A DNA stretch of 8,262 nucleotides, from the NCBI GenBank assembly GCA_030840885.1, contig JAVEDQ010000191.1, forward strand, positions 1 through 8,262, in the 5' to 3' direction. Position numbers and translations under genes: made by a program. The notes beneath the pieces were generated by a model. It did not search any database. It saw nothing but the letters and a program-made list of their open reading frames with translations, and was not told the origin of the DNA. The stretch is from Frankiaceae bacterium (GTDB lineage Bacteria > Actinomycetota > Actinomycetes > Frankiales > Frankiaceae). How positions within the stretch are numbered: position 1 is the first letter of the stretch; every line of letters starts with the position of its first letter. Of the stretch, positions 1 to 6,421 are shown piece after piece.

Positions 1-1167
1 GAGATCTGGCTCACCGCCGGCCGCTGGGCCCGCCGGTTCGAGAAGGGCCTCGCCGCGACCGTCGGCCAGACGCACTCCCGGCTGGTGAACTCGGGCAGCT
101 CCGCGAACCTCATCGCCGTCAGCGCGCTGACCAGCTCCTACCTCGGCGAGCGGCGGCTCCGCCCTGGCGACGAGGTCATCACCGTTGCCGCGGGTTTCCC
201 GACCACCGTCGCGCCGATCATGCAGAACGGCCTGGTACCCGTCTTCGTCGACGTCGACCTGGCCACCGCCAACATCGACCCGTCCCTGATCGAGGCCGCC
301 GTCGGGCCCCGAACGCGGGCCATCGCCCTGGCCCACGCGCTGGGCAACCCGTTCGACCTCGACGCCGTGCTCGACGTCTGCCGCCGCCACGACCTGTTCC
401 TGATCGAGGACACCTGCGACGCCCTCGGCTCGCTCTGGCACGGCCGTCCGGTCGGGGGCTTCGGCGACCTGTCGACCAGCAGCTTCTACCCCGCCCACCA
501 CATCACGACGGGCGAGGGCGGGGCCGTCCACGTCACCGACCCGGACCTCGAGCGGGCCGTCAGCTCCTTCCGGGATTGGGGGCGCGACTGCTGGTGCGAC
601 CCGGGCAAGAGCGACACCTGCGGCGATCGGTTCACGCAGTGCTTCGGTGAGCTGCCGCGGGGCTACGACCACAAATACGTCTACAGCCACTTCGGCTACA
701 ACCTCAAGATGACCGACCTGCAGGCCTCGATCGGCGTCCGCCAGCTCGAACGGCTCCCCGAGTTCACCGCCGACCGCCAGCGCAACCACAGCCGGCTCGT
801 CGCCGCGCTGGACGGCTGCCGCGACGTCCTGCAGCTCCCGGAAGCGACGCCGGGTAGCGACCCGAGCTGGTTCGGCTTCCTGATGTCGGTCCGGCCCGAT
901 GCGCCCTTCACGCGCGACGAGCTGCGGGACCGACTCGAGGACCGCCGCATCCAGACGCGCCTGTTCTTCGCCGGCAACATGCTCCGCCAGCCGATGTTCG
1001 CCGAGCACGTCGCGGCCGGCACCGGCTACCGCGTCGTCGGCGACCTGCACCGCACCGACCAGCTCATGGAGTCGGCCGTGATGGTCGGCTGCTACCCCGG
1101 CCTGACCGACGTCGAGATCGACTACATCGCCGAGGTCATTTCCGAATTCATCAACGAAAGGCGTTGA
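1..1167 (+). CDS. rfbH: CDP-4-keto-6-deoxy-D-glucose 3-dehydrase (E1, RfbH/AscC/DdhC type), 5' end missing
   Basis: The gene is open in frame 1 from the first base, so the GTG at 85 is internal; 388 residues are visible. It belongs to the DegT/DnrJ/EryC1 fold-type I PLP family but has the signature of the E1 dehydrase that removes the C3 hydroxyl of CDP-6-deoxy-4-hexulose on the way to 3,6-dideoxyhexoses. In the motif SFYPAHHITTGEGG the first His (visible residue 166) stands where other family members have the PLP-binding Lys. Cysteines 139, 197, 199 and 207 form C-X57-C-X1-C-X7-C, the [2Fe-2S] pattern of Yersinia E1. As I recall the Yersinia numbering (C193, H220, C251, C253, C261), the offset is a constant 54, so about 54 N-terminal residues lie upstream. 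The known enzyme needs electrons from an E3-type reductase; none is visible here. A 4-nt gap leads to the next gene. The gene is very rich in G/C-ending codons. Confidence 0.93.
   Translation, partial: EIWLTAGRWARRFEKGLAATVGQTHSRLVNSGSSANLIAVSALTSSYLGERRLRPGDEVITVAAGFPTTVAPIMQNGLVPVFVDVDLATANIDPSLIEAAVGPRTRAIALAHALGNPFDLDAVLDVCRRHDLFLIEDTCDALGSLWHGRPVGGFGDLSTSSFYPAHHITTGEGGAVHVTDPDLERAVSSFRDWGRDCWCDPGKSDTCGDRFTQCFGELPRGYDHKYVYSHFGYNLKMTDLQASIGVRQLERLPEFTADRQRNHSRLVAALDGCRDVLQLPEATPGSDPSWFGFLMSVRPDAPFTRDELRDRLEDRRIQTRLFFAGNMLRQPMFAEHVAAGTGYRVVGDLHRTDQLMESAVMVGCYPGLTDVEIDYIAEVISEFINERR
1156..1161 (+). promoter_or_regulatory. Ribosome binding site of the methyltransferase gene
   Basis: GAAAGG lies inside the last codons of the E1 dehydrase gene, 10 nt before the GTG at 1172. 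It supports that GTG as the start, with translation following directly from the upstream gene. Confidence 0.55.
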
Positions 1168-1171
1168 CGTC

Positions 1172-2482
1172 GTGACCCTGCTCGACGCTGTCTCGGCAAC
1201 CGCACCGGATACGCACGCGTCGGGGCGCCCGACGAACCGGCCGTGCCCGGCCTGCCGCGGCTCCCGGGCAGATCTCGTGCACGAACTCGCGCTGCAGGCC
1301 CCCGACGGCCACCCGCTCGGCGACGGATACGACGTGGTCGCCTGCCGCTCGTGCGGCACCGGCTTCGCCGACGTCGCCGCGTCACTCGACTTCTACGACT
1401 CCTACTACGCGGAATCTGCCAAGTACGCGCACGAGGCTGATCTCGAGTCACCGCCGGCTGACCCCGATGCCACCTCGAACAACAGGGTCCAGGTCGCCGA
1501 GAGCGAGCACACCGCTGCCCGGCTGGACGCCGTCGCCGAGCGGATCATCACTTTCCTACCGCACACGGGTGCGCGCGTTCTCGACGTGGGCTGCGCGACC
1601 GGGACGCTGCTCGCAGCCCTACGCCGACGCGGCGTGGCCGACGTCGTCGGGCTGGATCCATCAACGGATTCCCGAGACATCGCAGCTGCGGTCCACGGCG
1701 TACGAGTCGAGGTCGGGACCTTGTCGGCAATGCCCGACGATCTCGGCCTCTTCGATTGCATCACCATGATCGGGGTGCTGGAGCACCTCTGGGACGTCGA
1801 TGAGGCGTTGCGCATCGTCACCGATCACCTGCGACCTGACGGCATCCTCTACGTGGATGTGCCGGACGCCTCTAGCTACCTCGATCCCTACATCGCGCCG
1901 TACCAGGACTTCGGGATCGAGCACGTCAACCACTTCTCCGCCCAGTCGATGCGCATCCTGGCCCGGCGACACGGCTTCGAAACCGAGGGGCTGGTGAGGT
2001 GGCAGCCCGAGCTGGTTCCCGGACACCCGTGCTCGGCCATAGCAACCGCGTGGCGTCGCACGTCTGACCCGCAGCTTCTTCCCCAGGATGACACCCAGCT
2101 CCGCGAGACCCTCTGCGCCTTCGCGGCTCGGTCAGCAGCCGACTTCGCCGAGATCGACGCGCGGCTCGAAGAAGAGCTCGCCGACGATGAGGAGTTTGCG
2201 GTCTGGGGAGCTGGCGAGTTCACCATGAAGCTCCTGGCGCTGCCCGCACTACAACGTCGGCGACTGACCGAGGTGGTCGACGCCAACGGCGCCCGTTGCG
2301 GGTTGCGATTCGGCGGGCGGACCGTCAACTCTCCTGCTTCGCTGACAGGCTCCACCGCACCTGTGGTGGTCGGTTCCTTGCTCAGCGGAAACGCGATCCG
2401 ACGCGCGGTCGAAGCCATGGGCTGCCGAGCCGTGACGTGTTCTGCCGGTAGTCGACGAATCGGCGCCGGCACACTGCCATGA
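1172..2482 (+). CDS. Zn-finger class I SAM methyltransferase, sugar C-methyltransferase-like
   Basis: A 436-residue protein with three parts. The N-terminal zinc-binding module has C25-X2-C28 and C58-X2-C61. The central Rossmann SAM domain has motif I VLDVGCATG (136-144), the acidic end of strand 2 in GLDP (160-163) and VLEHLWD (202-208). The C-terminal domain begins at VWGAGEFT (344-351) and continues through DANGARCG (370-377). This three-part layout (Methyltransf_13, SAM core, Methyltransf_14) is that of deoxysugar C-methyltransferases such as TylC3, NovU, EvaC and TcaB9. A Glu-His pair at 250-251 (motif IEHVNHFS) sits about where TcaB9 has its catalytic Glu-His, but a nearby Tyr of that enzyme appears to be Gly248, so the exact reaction is uncertain. 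Some proteins with this layout are uncharacterised surface-polysaccharide methyltransferases. The GTG start is supported by an upstream GAAAGG. The stop overlaps the next start as ATGA. In 60 codons counted at 2042-2221, 15 end in A/T, more than in the flanking E1 gene. Confidence 0.87.
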   Translation: MTLLDAVSATAPDTHASGRPTNRPCPACRGSRADLVHELALQAPDGHPLGDGYDVVACRSCGTGFADVAASLDFYDSYYAESAKYAHEADLESPPADPDATSNNRVQVAESEHTAARLDAVAERIITFLPHTGARVLDVGCATGTLLAALRRRGVADVVGLDPSTDSRDIAAAVHGVRVEVGTLSAMPDDLGLFDCITMIGVLEHLWDVDEALRIVTDHLRPDGILYVDVPDASSYLDPYIAPYQDFGIEHVNHFSAQSMRILARRHGFETEGLVRWQPELVPGHPCSAIATAWRRTSDPQLLPQDDTQLRETLCAFAARSAADFAEIDARLEEELADDEEFAVWGAGEFTMKLLALPALQRRRLTEVVDANGARCGLRFGGRTVNSPASLTGSTAPVVVGSLLSGNAIRRAVEAMGCRAVTCSAGSRRIGAGTLP

Positions 2483-3414
2483 GGATGCGCATCACCGTCG
2501 AGCCCCAGCGGGGCGCCTCCTACGAGCGCATCCTCGGCCTCGCACGGGCTGCCGAGACCTGCGGCTTCGACGGTTTCTTCCGGTCCGACCATTACCTGCG
2601 GAACCAAGGCGAGGGACCGGTCGGGCCGGGTCCCACCGATGCCTGGATGACGCTTGCAGGACTGGCCCGGGAGACGCGGCGTATCCGCCTCGGGACCCTG
2701 GTCTCCCCGGTCACCTTCCGGTACCCCGGACCCACGGCAATCGCAATCGCTCAGGTCGACGCGATGAGCGGTGGGCGCCTCGAACTCGGGTTGGGAACAG
2801 GGTGGTTCGAGGCCGAGCACCGCAGCCTCGGTATCCCGTTCCCGCCTTTCCCCGAGCGGACCGAACGTCTGCTCGATCTCCTGGAGCTGCTCGACCTCTG
2901 GTGGACGACACCTTCAGGTGAGTCATTCGATTACAAGGGTCGGCACATCCAGTTGATTGATTGCCTCGGACTGCCGAAACCGGCGCAGCCGCGGGTCCCG
3001 ATCATTCTGGGAAGCAATGGTCCGAAGGTCGGCCCTCGTCTGGTGGCCGGCCGTGCCGACGAGTTCAACCGTCCTTTCGGCACTGCCCAGGACTGTGCGG
3101 AACAGTTCGCCCGCGTCAGAACCAGCTGTGACGAACGAGGAGTACGCCACCCGGAGCGGTGGTCCACCGTGGTGACCTTGTGCTGCGGTTCCACCTGGGC
3201 TGAGGCCGTGAGGCGAAGCGCCAACGCCGGTTGGGAACCGAGTCGGATGTCGGCCCTGCCAGGAAGGGTCATCGGTACCCCGGAACAGGTCGTCGACGAG
3301 CTGAGCCAGTACGCCGCGATGGGGGTCGACACGGTCTATCTCCAGATCCTCGACATGGACGATTACGACCACCTGGATCTGATAGCCCGCGAGGTGGCGC
3401 CGAAGCTGACGTGA
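2479..3414 (+). CDS. LLM-class (luciferase-like) oxidoreductase, probably F420-dependent
   Basis: A 311-residue TIM-barrel protein of the bacterial luciferase superfamily. Family hallmarks are the N-terminal strand RITVEPQ, FDGFFRSDHYL (about 33-43), the core IRLGTLVSPVTFRYP (about 73-87), VDAMSGGRLELGLGTGW (about 93-109, contacting the cofactor phosphate in relatives), and near the C-terminus GTPEQVVDELSQYAAMGVDTV. The opening EPQ and DHYL resemble the Rv1855c-type F420-dependent subfamily (TIGR03560). F420 rather than FMN is inferred from that resemblance and the actinobacterial context; it is not proved by any residue I can see. The substrate is unknown. Inside an NDP-sugar operon it could reduce a keto-sugar or a branch carbonyl with F420H2. 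The start ATG overlaps the previous stop (ATGA) with no clear Shine-Dalgarno sequence, suggesting coupled translation; an in-frame ATG at 2485 is an alternative. Of 60 codons at 2881-3060, 18 end in A/T, the highest count among the operon genes I sampled. Confidence 0.87.
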   Translation: MRMRITVEPQRGASYERILGLARAAETCGFDGFFRSDHYLRNQGEGPVGPGPTDAWMTLAGLARETRRIRLGTLVSPVTFRYPGPTAIAIAQVDAMSGGRLELGLGTGWFEAEHRSLGIPFPPFPERTERLLDLLELLDLWWTTPSGESFDYKGRHIQLIDCLGLPKPAQPRVPIILGSNGPKVGPRLVAGRADEFNRPFGTAQDCAEQFARVRTSCDERGVRHPERWSTVVTLCCGSTWAEAVRRSANAGWEPSRMSALPGRVIGTPEQVVDELSQYAAMGVDTVYLQILDMDDYDHLDLIAREVAPKLT

Positions 3415-3503
3415 CGCCGGGTTGCTCGGCTCACGCGCCTTTGACGCGAGTCGATACCTCCTCTGCGTGCACGCCCGCGGAACCGATCGAGATTGAGGCA
3501 CGA
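3415..3503 (+). other. 89-nt gap between the LLM and ThDP genes
   Basis: This is the only sizeable gap inside the operon. It is open in the ThDP frame, and an in-frame GTG at 3411 overlaps the LLM stop, so it could be a 31-residue N-terminal extension; its codon use is poor and the residues look unlike the enzyme family. TTGACG at 3441-3446 resembles a -35 element, but no convincing -10 element follows at 16-18 nt. I see no hairpin terminator. Confidence 0.5.
3495..3498 (+). promoter_or_regulatory. Ribosome binding site favouring a GTG start at 3504
   Basis: GAGG lies 5 nt before the GTG at 3504. The other candidate starts of the ThDP gene are GTG 3411, which overlaps the previous stop and has GAGGTGG 13 nt upstream, and ATG 3528, which has no clear site. 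The 3504 start gives the best-spaced site and places the conserved domain about 15 residues in. Confidence 0.5.
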
Positions 3504-5384
3504 GTGACACTGGTTGTCGAAGCATCGATGGAAGACGCGCAGCCGGCCGCCCCGGCCCGCATCCGAGTCGCGGACTGGCTGATGCAGGCGCTCGTCGACG
3601 CCGGCTTCCGCCACGCGTTCGCCGTGCCGGGCGGCGGCGCGATGCACCTCGACGACGCAGCCGGGGCCTGTGCCGAACTAGACGTCGTGTTCACGCTGCA
3701 TGAGCAGGCCGCCGCCATCGCGGCCGAGACCTACACGAAGGTCTCCGGCCAGATGGCGCTGTGCCTCGTCACCACCGGTCCTGGCGGGACCAACGCGATC
3801 ACGGGCGTGGCGGGAGCCTGGTTGGACTCCACACCGATGCTCGTCATCTCCGGACAGGCCAAGCGCGACGACCTCATCGGAATTACGGGCGTCCGACAAC
3901 GCGGCGTCCAAGAGGTCGACATCGTCTCCTTGGTGGGGCCGATCACCAAGGAAGCCGTTCTGGTCGTCGAGCCGACGAGCATTCGCTACGCCCTCGAGCG
4001 CGCGCTCCACGTGGCCAGCACCGGCCGACCGGGTCCGGTCTGGCTCGATATCCCCCTCGACGTGCAAGCAGCACCGATCGACCCGACGAGCCTGGTCGGC
4101 TTCGACCCGGCCGAACTTGCCGAGGGACCCGAACTCGCGATCGGAGAGCTGCGGGAGGCCGCGACTTCGGTTCTCACCGCACTCGCCCAGGCCCGGCGAC
4201 CCCTGGTCCTGCTTGGCGCCGGGGTGCGACTCGCCGGCGCCGAGGCCGCGGTGCGCCACCTCGTGGAGACCCTGCAGATTCCCGTCCTGTCGACCTGGCC
4301 GGCACAGGGCATCATCGGGGACGACTCCGACCTGTTCGTCGGGCGCCCCGGTCCGCTCGCCGCACGTGGGCCGAACTTCGCCCTGCAGAACGCTGATGTT
4401 CTGCTGTGCCTAGGAGCCCGGCTCGACCTGGTGACCACCGGCTACGACCCGGCCGACTTCGGGCGACGGGCCCACAAGATCGTCGTTGACATCGACCCGG
4501 CGGAACTCGGCAAGCTCGCCGGCGCCGTTGCGCAGCCGGTGTGCGCCGACGTCGGCGCGTTCACCCGCGAGCTGTTGACCCAGCTTGCCGCCGAGGGCGC
4601 CAGGAAGCCCACCACGACCGCAGCCTGGCGCGATCAGTGCCTGGCATGGCGCACCACGTACCCGGTGGTGAGCGCCGAGCACCGCGCCGCTGCGGAGCGC
4701 TTCAGCACCTTCGCGCTGGCTGACGCATTGTCGGACCTGATCGAGCCCACGGATGTTGTCGCCACCGGCAGCAGTGGGCTGGGCATCGAGATCTTCCTGC
4801 TCGCCCTGCGCGTCCACACGGGACAACGTGTCGTCTACACCACGGCGCTCGGTGCCATGGGCTACGGGCCGCCCGCGGCTATCGGCGCCTGCCTCGCCGC
4901 GGGTGGCCGACGCACGATCTCCGTCGACGGCGACGGCGGCTTCCAGCTCAACGTCCAGGAGCTCGAAACCATGCGCCGACTCGACCTTCCGATCAAGATG
5001 TTCGTCCTGTCCAACGACGGTTACGCCTCCATCCGGGCGTCGCAGCAGCGCTGGTTCGGCCGGCTCGCCGGCGCGGACGCGACCAGCGGGCTGACACTGC
5101 CACCGCTCGAGGCCATCGCTGCGGCCTACGGGTTGACCTACCGACGGCTGGATCCAAACGGCGACCTCTCCAGTCAGCTGGCCGCCGTCCTCGCGACTCC
5201 GGGTCCGGTGATTTGCGACGTGCCGACACCCCGCTCCGAAGCCCGGGAGCCGGCGCAGACAAGCGAGGCGTTGCCGGACGGCGGGTTCCGTTCCCGTCCG
5301 ATCGAGGACCTGGCACCGCTGCTGCCACGTGCGGAGTTGGCCGCGAACCTTCTCCCCGTCCTGCCGCGCCGGGGCGGTTCATGA
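3504..5384 (+). CDS. Acetolactate-synthase-like ThDP-dependent enzyme (YerE-like candidate carboligase)
   Basis: A 626-residue protein (from GTG 3504) with the three-domain layout of acetolactate synthase. The PYR domain runs from RVADWLMQALVDAGF and holds the catalytic Glu67 in LHEQAAAIAAE and the segment VTTGPGGTNAITGVAGAW. A middle FAD/ADP-type domain spans roughly 200-360. The PP domain holds the diphosphate/Mg motif GDGG (476-479) through SNDGY (503-507). The GGGAMHLDDA segment, the GVRQRGVQEVDIVSLVGPITK segment and the tail with SRPIEDLAPLLPR match, from memory, an IlvB-like group encoded in O-antigen and other surface-sugar clusters rather than housekeeping IlvB; no small regulatory subunit follows. 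In Yersinia, the ThDP flavoprotein YerE adds a two-carbon branch from pyruvate to CDP-3,6-dideoxy-4-keto-glucose, the product of E1. With an E1 gene in this operon, a similar carboligation is the favoured role, but it is an inference. The open frame extends upstream to 3231 inside the previous gene. The stop overlaps the next start as ATGA. Confidence 0.88.
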   Translation: MTLVVEASMEDAQPAAPARIRVADWLMQALVDAGFRHAFAVPGGGAMHLDDAAGACAELDVVFTLHEQAAAIAAETYTKVSGQMALCLVTTGPGGTNAITGVAGAWLDSTPMLVISGQAKRDDLIGITGVRQRGVQEVDIVSLVGPITKEAVLVVEPTSIRYALERALHVASTGRPGPVWLDIPLDVQAAPIDPTSLVGFDPAELAEGPELAIGELREAATSVLTALAQARRPLVLLGAGVRLAGAEAAVRHLVETLQIPVLSTWPAQGIIGDDSDLFVGRPGPLAARGPNFALQNADVLLCLGARLDLVTTGYDPADFGRRAHKIVVDIDPAELGKLAGAVAQPVCADVGAFTRELLTQLAAEGARKPTTTAAWRDQCLAWRTTYPVVSAEHRAAAERFSTFALADALSDLIEPTDVVATGSSGLGIEIFLLALRVHTGQRVVYTTALGAMGYGPPAAIGACLAAGGRRTISVDGDGGFQLNVQELETMRRLDLPIKMFVLSNDGYASIRASQQRWFGRLAGADATSGLTLPPLEAIAAAYGLTYRRLDPNGDLSSQLAAVLATPGPVICDVPTPRSEAREPAQTSEALPDGGFRSRPIEDLAPLLPRAELAANLLPVLPRRGGS

Positions 5385-6421
5385 CCGTCCGGGTCTTGAT
5401 GGTCGGGTTGGGCGCCGTGGGCCAGCGGCACGCCCGCAACCTGCGCGCACTGCTCGGCGACGAACTGGTGCTCTCTGCGTGGCGCTCGAAAACGGGTGGC
5501 GCCCGGATCACCGACCAGCTGACGGTCACTGACGGCTCGCCGGACGACGACTGCGACGGTGGGGTGTTCTCCGACCTCAGCGAAGCACTCGCGTGCGCAC
5601 CGCACATCGTGGTCGTCGCCACCCCGACCCGTCTCCACGTGCCGACGGCGCGGGCCGCGATCGACGCCGGCGCCGACGTCTTCATCGAGAAACCGCTGTC
5701 CGACACCGACGACGGGGTCGACGACCTGCTCGCTGTCGCCGAGTCGAGCGGAGCAGTGGTGGCCATCGGCTGCCAGATGCGGTTCTCCCCCGCCCTGCGC
5801 CGACTGCGCGGGATCCTCGCCGGCGGCGAGCTCGGCCGGCTCATCACCGTCCAGGTCGAGCAGGCCGAGCACCTGCCGTCCTGGCATCCCTACGAGGACT
5901 ACCGCACCTCCTACGCCGCCCGGCGGGAGCTCGGCGGTGGGGTGGTGCTCACGCAGATCCACGAACTCGACTACGTGCGATGGCTGTTCGGCGCTCCGCG
6001 GCGGCTGTTCGCTGTGGGCGGGCGACTCGGCGAGCTCGAGATCGACGTCGAGGACACGGCCACGATCCTGTTCCAGCACGAGGTCGACGGGCGCCCACTG
6101 CCGGTGACCGTGCACCTGGACTACTTGCAGCGGCCTTCGCGCCGCACCTGCCGCGTCGTGGGCGACCGCGGCACCGTCGAGATCGATCTGCGCACCTCCT
6201 GCCTGATCCGTCGCGACACCACCGGGTGCGTGGTCGAGAGCGACGATTTCGCCGGCTACTCACGCACGCAACTGTTTCGCGACGAGATGGCGGAGTTCCT
6301 CCGCTGCTGCCGCGAACGGACCGCGCCGCCGACCGGGCTCCATGACGCAGCCGCAACCACCCGAATCGCTCTTGCCGTGCACCGTTCCCTCGCCACCTCC
6401 GCCATGCAGGAGCTCACGTGA
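5381..6421 (+). CDS. Gfo/Idh/MocA family NAD(P)-dependent oxidoreductase
   Basis: A 346-residue protein. The N-terminal Rossmann domain opens with VLMVGLGAVGQRHARNL, with GLGAVG at residues 9-14, followed by VVVATPTRLHVPTA and the family's EKP motif at 103-105 (FIEKPLSDTDDG), whose Lys contacts substrate and cofactor. The C-terminal alpha/beta domain holds GGGVVLTQIHELDYVRWLFG, with His194 and Asp197 in the position of the catalytic (D/G)xxxHxxD motif. Family members oxidise or reduce sugars and sugar nucleotides, for example the 3-ketoreductase KijD10. Here it may reduce a keto group or an acyl branch after the ThDP step, the role YerF has in yersiniose synthesis; homology to YerF was not established. 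The start was chosen at ATG 5381, which overlaps the previous stop (ATGA), has GGGGCGG at 5371-5377 upstream, and lies at the Rossmann strand; the open frame extends to 5213, but that part lies within the ThDP gene. The stop overlaps the next start as GTGA. Confidence 0.9.
   Translation: MTVRVLMVGLGAVGQRHARNLRALLGDELVLSAWRSKTGGARITDQLTVTDGSPDDDCDGGVFSDLSEALACAPHIVVVATPTRLHVPTARAAIDAGADVFIEKPLSDTDDGVDDLLAVAESSGAVVAIGCQMRFSPALRRLRGILAGGELGRLITVQVEQAEHLPSWHPYEDYRTSYAARRELGGGVVLTQIHELDYVRWLFGAPRRLFAVGGRLGELEIDVEDTATILFQHEVDGRPLPVTVHLDYLQRPSRRTCRVVGDRGTVEIDLRTSCLIRRDTTGCVVESDDFAGYSRTQLFRDEMAEFLRCCRERTAPPTGLHDAAATTRIALAVHRSLATSAMQELT
6408..6412 (+). promoter_or_regulatory. Ribosome binding site of the FkbM methyltransferase gene
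   Basis: AGGAG, 5 nt before GTG 6418, is the best Shine-Dalgarno match in the operon. It fixes the GTG start, which overlaps the upstream stop codon (GTGA). Confidence 0.7.

Noticed and set aside
85..87. GTG as start of the E1 dehydrase
   Set aside because: The same frame is open from base 1 and encodes conserved family sequence (EIWLTAGRWARRFEKGL), so the true start is upstream of the window.
1888..2820. 310-codon minus-strand open frame
   Set aside because: It crosses the junction of two + strand genes with clear family motifs, and its translation is biased in composition with no domain signature.
3441..3469. Internal promoter with TTGACG as -35
   Set aside because: No hexamer resembling TANNNT is found at 16-18 nt spacing, so a promoter cannot be supported from sequence alone.
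3231..3503. Upstream extension of the ThDP frame to an ATG at 3231
   Set aside because: Most of it overlaps the LLM gene in another frame and its translation is Arg/Gly-rich without family similarity; domain similarity begins only after 3528.
3504..5384. Housekeeping acetolactate synthase (IlvB) or sulfo-/phosphonopyruvate decarboxylase
   Set aside because: No IlvN/IlvC genes follow, the neighbours are sugar genes, and the tail matches the surface-cluster type; the full-length FAD-type middle domain argues against the small decarboxylases.
5174..6115. Minus-strand open frames at 5174-6115 and 4993-5847
   Set aside because: Both are antisense shadows of the ThDP and Gfo/Idh/MocA genes, with low-complexity Arg/Pro/Ser-rich translations and no motifs.
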